DNA of 64,000 bases, taken from the NCBI RefSeq assembly GCF_005860775.1, contig NZ_VCHQ01000017.1, forward strand, positions 1 to 64,000, in the 5' to 3' direction. A program made the position numbers and the translations under genes. Within the stretch, counting starts at the first letter, position 1. Every line of letters starts with the position of its first letter. Source of the stretch: Klebsiella indica. Lineage in GTDB: Bacteria > Pseudomonadota > Gammaproteobacteria > Enterobacterales > Enterobacteriaceae. Below the pieces are notes generated by a model, which was given only the letters and a program-made list of their open reading frames with translations, had not been told where the DNA came from and made no database searches. Shown here one piece after another: positions 28,640 to 39,264 of this stretch.

Positions 28640-30925
28640 ATGAATCAGAGTCTGCTGGTGACAAAGCGCGACGGTCGCACCGAGCGCATCAATCTCGACA
28701 AAATCCATCGCGTACTGGATTGGGCGGCAGAAGGGCTGAATAACGTATCCATCTCCCAGGTAGAACTGCGCTCCCATATTCAGTTCTATGACGGCATCAA
28801 AACGGCCGATATTCACGAAACCATCATCAAAGCCGCCGCGGACCTTATTTCCCGCGATGCGCCGGATTACCAGTATCTCGCTGCGCGCCTGGCGATTTTC
28901 CATCTGCGTAAAAAAGCCTACGGTCAGTTTGAGCCGCCAGCGCTGTTCGATCACGTCACAAAGATGGTGAAAAACGGCAAATACGATACCCATCTGCTGG
29001 AAGACTACACGGAAGAAGAGTTCAGGCAGATGGATTCGTTCATCCAGCACGACCGCGATATGACCTTCTCCTACGCGGCCGTTAAGCAACTGGAAGGCAA
29101 ATATCTGGTACAGAACCGGGTCACCGGTGAGATCTATGAAAGCGCGCAGTTCCTGTACATTCTGGTTGCCGCCTGCCTGTTCTCCAACTATCCGCGTGAA
29201 ACGCGTCTGGATTACATCAAGCGCTTCTATGACGCGGTATCCACGTTTAAAATCTCGCTGCCGACGCCGATTATGTCCGGCGTGCGCACCCCGACCCGTC
29301 AGTTCAGCTCCTGCGTGCTGATCGAGTGCGGCGACAGTCTGGACTCCATTAACGCCACTTCCAGCGCCATTGTTAAATACGTCTCGCAACGCGCCGGTAT
29401 CGGCATCAACGCAGGGCGTATCCGCGCGCTGGGCAGCCCGATTCGCGGCGGCGAAGCCTTCCACACCGGCTGTATCCCGTTCTATAAGCACTTCCAGACG
29501 GCGGTGAAATCCTGCTCCCAGGGCGGTGTGCGCGGCGGCGCGGCAACCCTCTTCTACCCACTGTGGCATCTGGAAGTGGAAAGTCTGCTGGTACTGAAAA
29601 ATAACCGTGGTACCGACGCCAACCGCGTTCGTCACATGGACTACGGCGTACAAATCAACAAGCTGATGTATACCCGTCTGCTGAAAGGGGGAGACATTAC
29701 CCTGTTCAGCCCGTCCGACGTTCCGGGTCTGTATGATGCGTTCTTCGCCGACCAGGATGAGTTTGAACGCCTGTACACCAAGTACGAGCAGGACGACAGC
29801 ATTCGTAAGCAGCGTATTAAAGCAGTTGAACTGTTCTCGCTGATGATGCAGGAACGCGCCTCCACCGGCCGTATCTACATCCAGAACGTTGACCACTGCA
29901 ACACCCACAGCCCGTTTGACCCGGCTGTCGCCCCGGTCCGTCAGTCCAACCTGTGTCTGGAAGTCGCCCTGCCGACCAGGCCGCTGGAAGATGTTAACGA
30001 TGAAAACGGCGAAATCGCGCTGTGCACCCTGTCCGCCTTCAACCTCGGCGTGATTGATAGCCTGGATGAACTGGAAGATCTGGCGGTACTGGCGGTTCGC
30101 GCGCTGGACGCCCTGCTGGATTACCAGGACTACCCGATTCCGGCGGCTAAGCGCGGCGCAATGGGCCGTCGTACTCTGGGGATTGGCGTCATTAACTTTG
30201 CCTACTATCTGGCGAAGCACGGCAAACGCTACTCAGACGGCAGCGCCAACAACCTGACGCACAAAACGTTCGAAGCGATTCAATATTATCTGCTGAAAGC
30301 TTCTAACGAACTGGCTATCGAGCAAGGGGCCTGCCCGTGGTTTAACGAAACCACCTATGCACAGGGTATTCTGCCGATCGATACCTACAAAAAAGACCTC
30401 GATGCGATCGTCAGCGAATCCCTGCATTACGACTGGGAATCCCTGCGCGAATCGATCAAAACGCACGGTCTGCGTAACTCCACGCTCTCTGCGCTGATGC
30501 CGTCCGAGACCTCTTCGCAGATCTCCAACGCCACCAACGGGATCGAACCGCCACGCGGCCACGTCAGCATTAAAGCGTCGAAAGACGGTATTCTGCGCCA
30601 GGTGGTGCCGGACTACGAAAAACTGCAGAACGGTTATGAACTGCTGTGGGAGATGCCGAACAACGACGGTTACTTGCAACTGGTGGGCATTATGCAGAAG
30701 TTTATCGACCAGTCGATTTCAGCCAATACCAACTACGATCCGACGCGTTTCCCGTCAGGAAAAGTGCCGATGCAGCAGTTGCTGAAAGACTTGCTCAATG
30801 CCTATAAATTCGGCGTAAAAACACTGTACTATCACAACACCCGCGATGGCGCGGAAGATGCCCAGGATGACCTGGCGCCGTCCATCCAGGACGATGGCTG
30901 CGAAAGCGGCGCATGTAAGATCTAA
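28640..30925 (+). CDS. nrdA: Class Ia ribonucleoside-diphosphate reductase, alpha subunit
   Basis: This 761-residue catalytic subunit, the same length as E. coli NrdA, reduces ribonucleotides to deoxyribonucleotides using a radical from NrdB. I start it at ATG 28640 (MNQSLLVTKRDG); the open frame runs 51 codons further upstream through the DnaA boxes, which is not coding. Features include the ATP cone at residues 1-95 (LLVTKRDGRTERINLDKIHRVLDWA), active-site cysteines in FSSCVLIECG and SNLCLEVALPT with the adjacent CTLSAFNLGVI, the loop-2 area, and the C-terminal swinging-arm pair CESGACKI. It is followed by a REP element and then nrdB. Confidence 0.98.
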   Translation: MNQSLLVTKRDGRTERINLDKIHRVLDWAAEGLNNVSISQVELRSHIQFYDGIKTADIHETIIKAAADLISRDAPDYQYLAARLAIFHLRKKAYGQFEPPALFDHVTKMVKNGKYDTHLLEDYTEEEFRQMDSFIQHDRDMTFSYAAVKQLEGKYLVQNRVTGEIYESAQFLYILVAACLFSNYPRETRLDYIKRFYDAVSTFKISLPTPIMSGVRTPTRQFSSCVLIECGDSLDSINATSSAIVKYVSQRAGIGINAGRIRALGSPIRGGEAFHTGCIPFYKHFQTAVKSCSQGGVRGGAATLFYPLWHLEVESLLVLKNNRGTDANRVRHMDYGVQINKLMYTRLLKGGDITLFSPSDVPGLYDAFFADQDEFERLYTKYEQDDSIRKQRIKAVELFSLMMQERASTGRIYIQNVDHCNTHSPFDPAVAPVRQSNLCLEVALPTRPLEDVNDENGEIALCTLSAFNLGVIDSLDELEDLAVLAVRALDALLDYQDYPIPAAKRGAMGRRTLGIGVINFAYYLAKHGKRYSDGSANNLTHKTFEAIQYYLLKASNELAIEQGACPWFNETTYAQGILPIDTYKKDLDAIVSESLHYDWESLRESIKTHGLRNSTLSALMPSETSSQISNATNGIEPPRGHVSIKASKDGILRQVVPDYEKLQNGYELLWEMPNNDGYLQLVGIMQKFIDQSISANTNYDPTRFPSGKVPMQQLLKDLLNAYKFGVKTLYYHNTRDGAEDAQDDLAPSIQDDGCESGACKI

Positions 30926-30929
30926 GTTA

Positions 30930-31003
30930 TTTTGCCGGGTGGCGCGACGCTTACCCGGCCTACGGTTTTGTAGGCCCGGCAAACGAACTACCGCCGGGCG
31001 ATA
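30930..31003. repeat. REP/BIME element between nrdA and nrdB
   Basis: TGCCGGGTGGCGCGACGCTTACCCGGCCTACG is a standard enterobacterial REP unit. It is followed by TTTTG and an inverted partner (GTAGGCCCGGCAA), forming a small BIME, with a third partial CGCCGGGCG. It lies within the operon, where such elements can stabilise upstream mRNA or attenuate downstream expression. Confidence 0.85.
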
Positions 31004-31027
31004 CAATTTCAACAGGACTCACATTTA

Positions 31028-32158
31028 ATGGCATATACCACTTTTTCGCAGACCAAAAACGATCAGTTGCTTGAGCCGATGTTTTTTGGTCAGCCGGTGA
31101 ACGTCGCCCGCTACGATCAGCAAAAATATGACATCTTTGAAAAGCTGATTGAAAAGCAACTTTCTTTCTTCTGGCGTCCGGAAGAAGTTGACGTTTCCCG
31201 CGACCGTATCGACTATCAGGCGTTGCCGGAGCACGAAAAGCACATTTTTATCAGCAACCTCAAGTATCAGACGCTGCTGGATTCCATTCAGGGGCGTAGT
31301 CCGAACGTCGCCCTGCTGCCGCTGATCTCGATCCCGGAGCTGGAAACCTGGGTTGAAACCTGGGCATTCTCCGAGACTATCCACTCGCGCTCCTACACCC
31401 ATATCATCCGTAACATCGTTAACGATCCGGCGGTGGTGTTTGACGATATTGTCACCAATGAGCAGATTCAGAAACGCGCGGAAGGGATCTCCAGCTACTA
31501 CGACGAATTGATCGAGCTGACCAGCTACTGGCATCTGCTGGGCGAGGGTACGCACAGCGTTAATGGCAAAACCATTACCGTTAACCTGCGCGAGCTGAAA
31601 AAGAAACTCTACCTGTGCCTGATGAGCGTTAACGCGCTGGAAGCTATCCGCTTTTACGTCAGCTTCGCCTGTTCATTCGCCTTCGCCGAGCGCAAGCTGA
31701 TGGAAGGTAACGCCAAGATTATTCGTCTGATCGCCCGTGATGAAGCGCTGCACCTGACCGGCACGCAGCATATGCTGAACCTGCTGCGTTCCGGCGCCGA
31801 TGACCCGGAAATGGCGGAAATCGCCGAAGAGTGCAAGCAGGAGTGCTATGACCTGTTCGTGCTGGCGGCTCAGCAGGAAAAAGAGTGGGCGGATTATCTG
31901 TTCCGTGACGGTTCAATGATTGGCCTGAACAAAGATATTCTGTGCCAGTACGTCGAATACATCACCAACATCCGCATGCAGGCGGTTGGTCTCGATCTGC
32001 CGTTCCAGACCCGCTCCAACCCGATCCCGTGGATCAACACCTGGCTGGTGTCCGATAACGTGCAGGTTGCGCCGCAGGAAGTGGAAGTCAGTTCTTATCT
32101 GGTCGGGCAGATCGATTCCGAAGTCGATGCTGACGACCTGAGCAACTTCCAGCTCTGA
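31028..32158 (+). CDS. nrdB: Class Ia ribonucleoside-diphosphate reductase, beta subunit
   Basis: This 376-residue subunit holds the diferric centre and the stable tyrosyl radical. Iron ligands and the radical Tyr are recognisable around the E in [25 protein letters not shown] (which contains the radical Tyr in the SRSYTH segment) and in [13 protein letters not shown]. The C-terminal peptide ending [10 protein letters not shown] matches the NrdA-docking tail of E. coli NrdB. AGGA lies about 10 bp before the ATG. The stop codon overlaps the yfaE start by one base (TGATG). Confidence 0.98.
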   Translation: MAYTTFSQTKNDQLLEPMFFGQPVNVARYDQQKYDIFEKLIEKQLSFFWRPEEVDVSRDRIDYQALPEHEKHIFISNLKYQTLLDSIQGRSPNVALLPLISIPELETWVETWAFSETIHSRSYTHIIRNIVNDPAVVFDDIVTNEQIQKRAEGISSYYDELIELTSYWHLLGEGTHSVNGKTITVNLRELKKKLYLCLMSVNALEAIRFYVSFACSFAFAERKLMEGNAKIIRLIARDEALHLTGTQHMLNLLRSGADDPEMAEIAEECKQECYDLFVLAAQQEKEWADYLFRDGSMIGLNKDILCQYVEYITNIRMQAVGLDLPFQTRSNPIPWINTWLVSDNVQVAPQEVEVSSYLVGQIDSEVDADDLSNFQL

Positions 32159-32412
32159 TGAGTCGTATTTTTCTGAAGATTTCTGACACGCATCTTGAGT
32201 GTCAGGATGAACACCCTTCTCTGCTGGCCGCGCTGGAATCGCATAATATCAACGTGGAATACCAGTGCCGCGAAGGCTACTGCGGCTCCTGCCGCTGTCG
32301 TCTGCTCTCAGGCCAGGTAGACTGGCTGACGGAGCCGCTGGCATTTATCAGTGAAGGGGAAATTTTGCCCTGCTGTTGCAGGGCAAAAGGGGATATTGAG
32401 ATCGAGATGTGA
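32158..32412 (+). CDS. yfaE: YfaE 2Fe-2S ferredoxin for NrdB cofactor maintenance
   Basis: This 84-residue plant-type [2Fe-2S] ferredoxin delivers electrons for assembly and repair of the NrdB diferric-tyrosyl cofactor. The cluster ligands are in the loop CREGYCGSCRCRLLSG (Cys-x5-Cys-x2-Cys) and the distal ILPCCC. The one-base overlap with nrdB couples their translation. In E. coli inaA follows yfaE; here glpQ comes next, with a REP-like hairpin between. Confidence 0.95.
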   Translation: MSRIFLKISDTHLECQDEHPSLLAALESHNINVEYQCREGYCGSCRCRLLSGQVDWLTEPLAFISEGEILPCCCRAKGDIEIEM

Positions 32413-32416
32413 TTTT

Positions 32417-32442
32417 GTCGGGTAGCGCGCAGCGCTCCCGAC
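32417..32442. repeat. REP-like hairpin between yfaE and glpQ
   Basis: GTCGGG (32417-32422) pairs with CCCGAC (32437-32442) around an inner AGCGC/GCGCT stem. It is flanked by TTTTG and AACAAAA, so it could serve as a terminator for both convergent transcripts. The sequence has the look of a REP unit. Confidence 0.6.
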
Positions 32443-32494
32443 CAACAAAACCGCAGTTCACAGGCCAGGTAAGGCAAAGCCGCCATCCGGCTTT

Positions 32495-33565
32495 TTAGTG
32501 TTTCTCCTGCAAAAACGCCACCGCTTTATCCGGGAAATCGGTGAACAATCCTTCCACGCCCGCCTTGTTATACAGGATGTCATAAAGCTGATTAACATCC
32601 GTGGCGTAGTCAGGAAGGCGATCGGCGCGAACGGTGTAAGGATGCACCACCATCTTGTTCTGCTGCGCCTCTTTCACCATGCCGGTCAACGTGATATGCC
32701 CCACCGTCGATTTTTCATCAATCAGCATATGGTAGTCCGGGCCGATCCCGTCGGCATAGCTGGCGATCTGTTTCATCGCGCCGGGCCTGAACATCCAGTC
32801 GTAGTTATAGTTAACCCAACTGCCGTCCGGCTGTTTTTGCTGAGTTTCATTCCAGTCGGTGTACGCAATCAACTGCACCAGATTGAGATCCATCCCCCTC
32901 TTCGGTTCCAGCTCATTCTTAATGCGCTTCAGCTCCGCTGCATCGAAACACTGCAAATAGACGTTATCTTTTTTACCGGTATAACCATACTTTTTCAGCA
33001 CATCCAGCGTCTTAGCCGCAATATCCTTCCCTTCCTGATGATGGAACCACGGCGCTTTGATTTCCGGATAGATACCGATATTTTTCCCGGTCGAATGATT
33101 CAGCCCCTGAACAAGTTCTATCTCTTCCTCAAAGGTATGCACGCGGAAATCTGATTTCCCCATCGGGAAACGGCCAGGGTAAGTCTGTACTTTCTTGCCG
33201 TTCTCAATATCAAAACCTTCGGTAAACTTCAGGGATTTAATTTCATCCAGTGTGAAATCAATGGCGTAGTAACGCCCGTCCTGGCGAGCGCGATTCGGGA
33301 AACGTTCGGCAACATCAGTGACCCGGTCAAGGTAGTGGTCATGCAGGACGACCAGATGGTCGTCCTTCGTCATCACCAAATCCTGCTCAAGATAATCGGC
33401 GCCCTGCGCATAGGCCATCGCTTTCGCCGGTAGAGTATGTTCCGGCAGGTAACCGCTGGCGCCGCGATGGGCGATAACGATTTTATCCCCCGCCGCCGCG
33501 CTGACGCTCAACGTCGCTCCCGCCAGTAGAATTGCGCCCATGAACGTCGATAAGGATGTTTTCAT
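32495..33565 (-). CDS. glpQ: Periplasmic glycerophosphodiester phosphodiesterase
   Basis: This 356-residue periplasmic enzyme hydrolyses deacylated phospholipids to glycerol-3-phosphate and an alcohol. It has a signal peptide (MKTSLSTFMGAILLAGATLSVSAAA). I choose the ATG at 33565 because AAGGA stands 6 bp before it; the ATG two codons upstream (33571) directly abuts the AAGGA. The GDPD motif IVIAHRGASGYLPEHTLPAK carries the catalytic His and Arg. EQDLVMTKDDHLVVLHDHYLDRVT holds the metal ligands and second His, and IYPEIKAPWFH and FTDFPDKAV lie further along. It is co-transcribed with the upstream glpT (14-bp gap), whose transporter imports the product. Confidence 0.96.
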   Translation of the reverse strand: MKTSLSTFMGAILLAGATLSVSAAAGDKIVIAHRGASGYLPEHTLPAKAMAYAQGADYLEQDLVMTKDDHLVVLHDHYLDRVTDVAERFPNRARQDGRYYAIDFTLDEIKSLKFTEGFDIENGKKVQTYPGRFPMGKSDFRVHTFEEEIELVQGLNHSTGKNIGIYPEIKAPWFHHQEGKDIAAKTLDVLKKYGYTGKKDNVYLQCFDAAELKRIKNELEPKRGMDLNLVQLIAYTDWNETQQKQPDGSWVNYNYDWMFRPGAMKQIASYADGIGPDYHMLIDEKSTVGHITLTGMVKEAQQNKMVVHPYTVRADRLPDYATDVNQLYDILYNKAGVEGLFTDFPDKAVAFLQEKH

Positions 33566-33579
33566 ACGCATTCCTTAAG

Positions 33580-34926
33580 TTAAGCCTTTTTCAACTGCGC
33601 GTGGTGACGCTTTTCACCAACCATCGCCACTGCCAGCAGCAGGACAGCCAGCACGCTACCGCCAATCATCACCATAAAGCCGCCATCCCAGCCAAAGAAG
33701 TCAACGGTATAGCCAACAATGGCGCTCGCCGCCACGGAGCCGCCGAGATAGCCGAACAACCCGGTAAAGCCCGCAGCCGTACCCGCCGCCTTTTTCGGCG
33801 CCAGCTCCAGGGCATGCAGACCAATCAGCATCACCGGGCCGTAAATCAGGAAACCGATAACAATCATACAGGCCATATCCACGCCAGGATTACCCGGCGG
33901 GTTCAGCCAGTAAACCACGGTGGCAATGGTCACCAGCGTCATAAAGAAGACGCCGGTCGCGCCACGGTTGCCCTTAAACACCCTATCGGACATCCATCCG
34001 CAAATCAGGGTGCCAGGGATCCCGGCATATTCGTATAAGAAATAAGCCCAGGAGGATTTATCCAGCGCGAAGTGCTTCACCTCTTTCAGGTAAGTCGGCG
34101 ACCAGTCGAGAACGCCGTAGCGCAGCAGATAAACGAACACATTCGCCACCGCGATATACCACAGCAGCTTATTCGGCAGGACGTACTGCATGAAAATCTG
34201 TTTTGCGGTCAGTTCTTCTTCATTCTTTTCGCTGTAATCATCCGGGTAGTCGTTTTTATACTCTTCAATCGGCGGCAAACCGCAAGACTGCGGCGTATCG
34301 CGCATCATGGCGAAGGCGAAAATCGCCAGCAAAATAGCGCCGAAAGCAGGCATATACAACGCCGCATGCCAGTCGTTAAACCAGGCCATCCCCAGCAGGA
34401 ACAGCAACGGCGGGATCCCGCCGCCGACGTTATGCGCGCAGTTCCACACCGACACGATCCCGCCGCGTTCCTTCTGCGACCACCAGTGCACCATCGTGCG
34501 TCCGCAGGGCGGCCACCCCATTCCCTGGAACCACCCGCACAAAAACAGCAGGACAAACATCACCATAATGCTGGAGGTCGCCCAGGGCACAAAACCCATG
34601 ACCAGCATCACCAGCGCGGCCAGGATCAAACCAGCGGGTAAGAAAATGCGCGGATTCGAACGATCGGAAACGGACCCCATGATGAATTTCGAAAATCCGT
34701 AGGCAATAGAGATGCCGGAGAGCGCAAAACCGAGATCGCCACGGGAAAACCCCTGCTCGATCAGATAAGGCATTGCCAGGGCAAAGTTCTTACGTACCAG
34801 ATAGTAAGCGGCATAGCCGAAAAATATACCAATAAAGATCTGCCAACGTAATCGACGATATACCGGGTCGATTTCCGCCTCTGGCAAACGCGCTTTATGC
34901 GCAGCAGGTTTAAAAATACTTAACAT
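33580..34926 (-). CDS. glpT: Glycerol-3-phosphate/phosphate antiporter GlpT
   Basis: This 448-residue major-facilitator transporter of the organophosphate:phosphate antiporter family has twelve membrane helices. The substrate-binding Arg45 is in [14 protein letters not shown]. The family signature [25 protein letters not shown] and the conserved [12 protein letters not shown] and [11 protein letters not shown] blocks are present. It imports glycerol-3-phosphate in exchange for phosphate and also takes up fosfomycin. It is divergent from glpABC, with the shared control region between them. Confidence 0.97.
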   Translation of the reverse strand: MLSIFKPAAHKARLPEAEIDPVYRRLRWQIFIGIFFGYAAYYLVRKNFALAMPYLIEQGFSRGDLGFALSGISIAYGFSKFIMGSVSDRSNPRIFLPAGLILAALVMLVMGFVPWATSSIMVMFVLLFLCGWFQGMGWPPCGRTMVHWWSQKERGGIVSVWNCAHNVGGGIPPLLFLLGMAWFNDWHAALYMPAFGAILLAIFAFAMMRDTPQSCGLPPIEEYKNDYPDDYSEKNEEELTAKQIFMQYVLPNKLLWYIAVANVFVYLLRYGVLDWSPTYLKEVKHFALDKSSWAYFLYEYAGIPGTLICGWMSDRVFKGNRGATGVFFMTLVTIATVVYWLNPPGNPGVDMACMIVIGFLIYGPVMLIGLHALELAPKKAAGTAAGFTGLFGYLGGSVAASAIVGYTVDFFGWDGGFMVMIGGSVLAVLLLAVAMVGEKRHHAQLKKA

Positions 34927-35039
34927 TGCAGCCTCCGTGACCAGTACGGTTCTCTTTATGTTGATGCAAAAAAGCCAGTTTATTCACCAGGTTCCGTTGA
35001 GACTGCGATAGTAGGCAAAGCGCTGTGTCGATACTGTGA

Positions 35040-35197
35040 AACATTGCACATATTGTTACAGAAATATGACAAAATTTTCCATTGTGAGCACAAAATCACA
35101 AATTCAGTTCGAATTTTGCTCGAATATGCTCGAAATCAAACAATCCACACGTTCAGTATGGCTAAATGATGTAAAGCGAAAGTAGAGGGATGTGAAA
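35040..35197. promoter_or_regulatory. Divergent glpTQ / glpABC control region
   Basis: Two TGCTCGA units at 35117-35123 and 35127-35133 sit 10 bp apart inside a stretch (GCTCGAATATGCTCGAAAT) that matches the GlpR operator pattern I know from the E. coli glpTQ-glpACB region. A CATTGTGAGCACAAAATCACAA segment at about 35080-35101 looks like a Crp or Fnr-type target but has irregular spacing. The downstream CAGTATGGCTAAATG resembles the E. coli glpA promoter. Regulation by GlpR, cAMP-Crp and ArcA/Fnr is inferred from the family. Confidence 0.6.
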
Positions 35198-36820
35198 ATG
35201 GCCGACACCCAGGAATGCGATGTCATTATCATCGGCGGCGGCGCAACCGGCGCGGGGATCGCGCGGGACTGTTCGCTGCGAGGGCTACGTGTGGCGCTGA
35301 TTGAGCGACATGACATCGCCACCGGCGCAACCGGACGTAACCATGGATTATTGCACAGCGGCGCGCGCTACGCGGTCACCGATAGCGAATCGGCGCGAGA
35401 GTGCATTAGCGAAAACCGGATCTTACGCCGCATCGCCCGTCACTGTATTGAGCCAACCAGCGGGTTGTTTATCACGCTACCCGAAGACGATCTGGCCTAT
35501 CAGCAAACCTTTATCACCGCCTGCCGACAGGCGGATATTGATGCTAATCCCCTGACGCCCGCCGAAGCGCTGCGCATTGAACCTGCCGTCAATCCCACGT
35601 TAATCGGCGCCGTTCAGGTTCCCGACGGCACCGTAGATCCCTTCCGTCTTACCGCCGCCAATATGCTGGATGCCCGCGAGCATGGCACGCTGGTGCTCAC
35701 CGGCTGTGAAGTCACCGGTTTACTTCGCGAGAGCGATCGCGTCTGCGGCGTCCACTTTTATGACCACCAACATCATGCAGCGCGTACGCTACGCGCCAGC
35801 GTGGTGGTCAACGCCGCCGGTATCTGGGGGCAGCACATCGCCGAGTATGCCGACCTGCGCGTCGCCATGTTCCCGGCCAAGGGGTCTCTGTTAATCCTCG
35901 ATCACCGTATTAACCAACAGGTCATTAACCGCTGCCGCAAACCCGCCGACGCCGATATTCTGGTGCCCGGCGATACCATCTCGCTAATCGGCACCACCTC
36001 AATGCATATCGCCTATGATGAAATAGACGATAACCGGGTCACCGCCGCCGAAGTCGATATCCTGCTGCGCGAAGGTGAAAAGCTGGCCCCGGTACTGGGC
36101 CGCACCCGCGTGCTGCGCGCTTACTCCGGCGTGCGCCCGCTGGTCGCCAGCGATGACGATCCGAGCGGGCGCAACGTCAGTCGCGGCATCGTCCTGCTCG
36201 ATCACGCCCAACGCGACGGCCTGAACGGCTTTATCACCATCACCGGCGGCAAGCTGATGACCTATCGCCTGATGGCGGAATGGGCCACGGATGCGGTGTG
36301 CCGCAAACTGGGCAACACCACGCCCTGCACCACTGCCGATACGCCGCTGCCCGGTTCGCAGGAATCGGCAGAAACCACCCTGCGCAAAATTATCTCTTTA
36401 CCTGCGCCGCTGCGCGGGTCGGCCATCTATCGCCATGGCGATCGCACCCCTGCCTGGCTTGGCGATAGCCGCCAGCACCGAAGTCTGGTCTGCGAATGCG
36501 AAGCCGTCACCGCCGGCGAAGTTCAGTACGCAGTGGAAAATCTGGCGGTGAAAAATCTGCTCGATTTGCGCCGCCGCACCCGCGTCGGCATGGGGACCTG
36601 CCAGGGCGAACTGTGCGCCTGTCGCGCCGCCGGACTGCTACAGCGCTTCAACGTCGCCACCTCTGCGCAATCCCTCACGCAGTTGTCTGAATTTCTTAAC
36701 GAACGCTGGAAAGGCGTGCAACCGGTCGCCTGGGGCGATGCGCTGCGCGAAAGCGAGTTTACCCGTTGGGTTTATCTCGGCCTGTGCGGGCTACAGAAGG
36801 AGCATCAGGATGAAGTTTGA
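35198..36820 (+). CDS. glpA: Anaerobic glycerol-3-phosphate dehydrogenase subunit A
   Basis: This 540-residue FAD subunit of the GlpABC complex oxidises glycerol-3-phosphate to dihydroxyacetone phosphate under anaerobic conditions. I start at ATG 35198 (MADTQECDV), 7 bp after AGAGGGA; a GTG two codons earlier is closer to that Shine-Dalgarno and less likely. The FAD motif [20 protein letters not shown] and the DAO-family segment [15 protein letters not shown] come first. The C-terminal BFD-like [2Fe-2S] domain shows [11 protein letters not shown] and [13 protein letters not shown]. It overlaps glpB by 11 bp. Confidence 0.97.
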   Translation: MADTQECDVIIIGGGATGAGIARDCSLRGLRVALIERHDIATGATGRNHGLLHSGARYAVTDSESARECISENRILRRIARHCIEPTSGLFITLPEDDLAYQQTFITACRQADIDANPLTPAEALRIEPAVNPTLIGAVQVPDGTVDPFRLTAANMLDAREHGTLVLTGCEVTGLLRESDRVCGVHFYDHQHHAARTLRASVVVNAAGIWGQHIAEYADLRVAMFPAKGSLLILDHRINQQVINRCRKPADADILVPGDTISLIGTTSMHIAYDEIDDNRVTAAEVDILLREGEKLAPVLGRTRVLRAYSGVRPLVASDDDPSGRNVSRGIVLLDHAQRDGLNGFITITGGKLMTYRLMAEWATDAVCRKLGNTTPCTTADTPLPGSQESAETTLRKIISLPAPLRGSAIYRHGDRTPAWLGDSRQHRSLVCECEAVTAGEVQYAVENLAVKNLLDLRRRTRVGMGTCQGELCACRAAGLLQRFNVATSAQSLTQLSEFLNERWKGVQPVAWGDALRESEFTRWVYLGLCGLQKEHQDEV

Positions 36821-38069
36821 TTGCGTGATTATCGGCGGCGGACTGGCCGGGTTACTATGCGGGCTGGCGCTAAACCAGCGCGGCCTGCGCAGCGTGATTG
36901 TCAGTCGCGGTCAAAGCGCTCTGCACTTCTCTTCCGCCTCGCTGGATCTGCTCTCGGCGCTGCCGAACGGTGAAAGCGTCACCGATATCGCTCACGGCAT
37001 AAACCAGCTAACCCACCAGCTTCCGCAACACCCTTATGCCAGACTTGGCGTCGAGCGGGTTATGATGTACGCCCGCCAGACCCAGCAACTGCTTGCCGCC
37101 AGCGGCATCGTCATGCAGGGAGACGCCAGCCAGTCGCATCTGCGCGTCACGCCGTTAGGAACGTTACGCGCGGCCTGGCTTTCACCGCAGGAAATCGCTA
37201 CCGCGCCGCTGCCCGCCCGCCAGGTCTGTCTGGTCGGTATCAGCGGATTTGCCGATTTCCAGCCGCATCTGGCCGCGGCCTCACTGAATCAGCGCGGCGT
37301 CAGCGCGACGGCGAAAGAGATCGATTTACCTCTGCTTGATGTCCTGCGCGATAATCCCTCCGAATTCCGCGCCGCGAATATCGCCCGCCTGCTGGACGAC
37401 GACGCCCATTGGCCGACGCTGCTGGCCGCGCTCCGTCCGCTCGCGCAGCAACACAATTTGTTAATCATGCCAGCCTGTTTCGGTCTCGCCGATGATCGCC
37501 TCTATCACTGGCTGCAACAACGCATGCCCTGCCCGCTTCGCCTGCTGCCGACTCTGCCGCCATCGGTGCCGGGGATGCGCCTGCACGCTCAGCTACAGCG
37601 CCAGTTTATTCGTCGCGGCGGAACCTGGCTTAATGGGGATGAAGCGATCAACATCAGTCATCATAATGGTGTCGTTGACGCAGTCTGGACGCGCAACCAC
37701 GGCGATATCCCGCTGCGTCCGCGTTTTGCCGTGCTGGCCAGCGGCAGCTTTTTCAGTAATGGACTGGTCGCCGAACGTGACGCTGTGCGGGAGCCGATTC
37801 TTGGTCTCGACCTGCAACAGACGTTACCGCGCGAAGGCTGGTATCAGCAGGACTTTTTTGCTTCGCAGCCCTGGCAACGTTTCGGCCTGAAAACCGATGC
37901 GAATCTACGCCCGCAGCGTCAGGGGCAGCCACTGGAAAATTTGTTCGCCATTGGTTCCCTGCTCGGAGGTTTTGATGCCATTGCCCTGGGATGCGGCGGC
38001 GGCATCTGCGCGGTGACGGCGCTGCATGCCGCAAAGCAAATTAGCGAGCTTGCCGGAGAAGAATCATGA
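36810..38069 (+). CDS. glpB: Anaerobic glycerol-3-phosphate dehydrogenase subunit B
   Basis: This 419-residue FMN/FAD-type flavoprotein links GlpA to GlpC. The start at 36810 ([25 protein letters not shown]) gives the expected Rossmann motif right at the N-terminus and the 11-bp overlap with glpA seen in E. coli; the frame is open for 24 more codons upstream inside glpA. The C-terminal [27 protein letters not shown] is the second flavin-binding segment. It overlaps glpC by 4 bp (ATGA). Confidence 0.96.
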   Translation: MKFDCVIIGGGLAGLLCGLALNQRGLRSVIVSRGQSALHFSSASLDLLSALPNGESVTDIAHGINQLTHQLPQHPYARLGVERVMMYARQTQQLLAASGIVMQGDASQSHLRVTPLGTLRAAWLSPQEIATAPLPARQVCLVGISGFADFQPHLAAASLNQRGVSATAKEIDLPLLDVLRDNPSEFRAANIARLLDDDAHWPTLLAALRPLAQQHNLLIMPACFGLADDRLYHWLQQRMPCPLRLLPTLPPSVPGMRLHAQLQRQFIRRGGTWLNGDEAINISHHNGVVDAVWTRNHGDIPLRPRFAVLASGSFFSNGLVAERDAVREPILGLDLQQTLPREGWYQQDFFASQPWQRFGLKTDANLRPQRQGQPLENLFAIGSLLGGFDAIALGCGGGICAVTALHAAKQISELAGEES

Positions 38070-39244
38070 ACGACACCCGTTTTGAGCAATGCATTAAATG
38101 TACCGTTTGCACTACCGCCTGCCCTGTCAGCCGCGTCAATCCGCGTTATCCGGGCCCCAAGCAGGCCGGACCGGACGGCGAGCGTTTACGTCTGAAGGAC
38201 GGCGCCCTCTACGATGAAGCGTTAAAATATTGCATTAACTGTAAGCGTTGCGAGGTAGCCTGCCCTTCAGATGTCAGAATCGGCGATATTATCCAGCGGG
38301 CGCGCATTCAGTACAGTCAGCAAAAACCGACCTTGCGCGATGCCGTGCTCAGCCACACCGACCTGATGGGCACGCTATCCACACCGTTTGCACCGCTGGT
38401 TAATGCCGTAACCGGGCTAAAGCCGATACGCCAGGTTCTCGACGCGACGCTGAAAATCGATCATCGCCGCACGCTGCCTAAGTATGGTTTCGGCACCTTT
38501 CGCCGCGCCTGGCGCCAGTTGGCCGCCCAACAGGCGCAATATCGCGAGCAGGTCGCTTTCTTTCACGGTTGCTATGTCAACTATAATCATCCGCAACTGG
38601 GCAAAGATCTTGTCCGCGTGATGAACGCTATGGGGGTCGGCGTGCAGTTACTCAGCAAAGAGAAGTGCTGCGGCGTGCCGTTAATCGCCAACGGATTTTT
38701 TGCTAAAGCGCGTAAACAGGCGCTCAGTAACGTCGCGGCGATGCGGGAAAATAACCTGCCGATTATCGCCACCTCATCGACCTGCGCCTTTACCTTGCGC
38801 GACGAATATTCGCATGTGCTGGATATCGATAATCACGACATTCGCGAACGGATTGAACTGGCTACCCGCTGGATTTGGCGTCAGTTGGATGCCGGTCGCA
38901 GTTTGCCTTTAAAATCGCTGCCGCTGAAGGTGGTTTATCACACCCCTTGTCATATGGAGAAAATGGGCTGGTCGCTGTATACCCTTGAGCTACTGCGGCT
39001 GATCCCCGGCTTGCAACTGCAAGTGCTCGATTCCCAGTGCTGCGGTATCGCCGGAACCTACGGGTTTAAGTCGGAGAATTACGCTTCGTCGCAGGCGATT
39101 GGCGCACCGCTGTTCCGGCAGATTGACGAAAGCGGCGCAGATCTGGTGGTGACCGATTGCGAAACCTGCAAGTGGCAGATTGAGATGTCCACCAGCAAGC
39201 GCTGTGAACATCCCATCTCCCTGCTGGCGCAGGCGCTGGCCTGA
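38066..39244 (+). CDS. glpC: Anaerobic glycerol-3-phosphate dehydrogenase subunit C
   Basis: This 392-residue iron-sulfur, membrane-anchoring subunit passes electrons from GlpAB to menaquinone. Two 4Fe-4S clusters are marked by [13 protein letters not shown] and [13 protein letters not shown] near the N-terminus. Two CCG domains follow, with [11 protein letters not shown] in the first and [11 protein letters not shown] plus [11 protein letters not shown] in the second, as in heterodisulfide-reductase-type proteins. Its electrons go to the menaquinone made by the men genes 7 kb away. It is convergent with rhmA after a 20-bp gap. Confidence 0.97.
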   Translation: MNDTRFEQCIKCTVCTTACPVSRVNPRYPGPKQAGPDGERLRLKDGALYDEALKYCINCKRCEVACPSDVRIGDIIQRARIQYSQQKPTLRDAVLSHTDLMGTLSTPFAPLVNAVTGLKPIRQVLDATLKIDHRRTLPKYGFGTFRRAWRQLAAQQAQYREQVAFFHGCYVNYNHPQLGKDLVRVMNAMGVGVQLLSKEKCCGVPLIANGFFAKARKQALSNVAAMRENNLPIIATSSTCAFTLRDEYSHVLDIDNHDIRERIELATRWIWRQLDAGRSLPLKSLPLKVVYHTPCHMEKMGWSLYTLELLRLIPGLQLQVLDSQCCGIAGTYGFKSENYASSQAIGAPLFRQIDESGADLVVTDCETCKWQIEMSTSKRCEHPISLLAQALA

Positions 39245-39264
39245 AAACCCGCGCCATTAAGCGC

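Noticed and set aside
28619-30220. 533-codon open frame antisense to nrdA
   Set aside because: It lies wholly opposite a near-perfect NrdA, has low-complexity composition (rich in Gln, Val, Ala and Arg), no ribosome binding site and no family features. Long antisense frames are common opposite highly expressed GC-rich genes.
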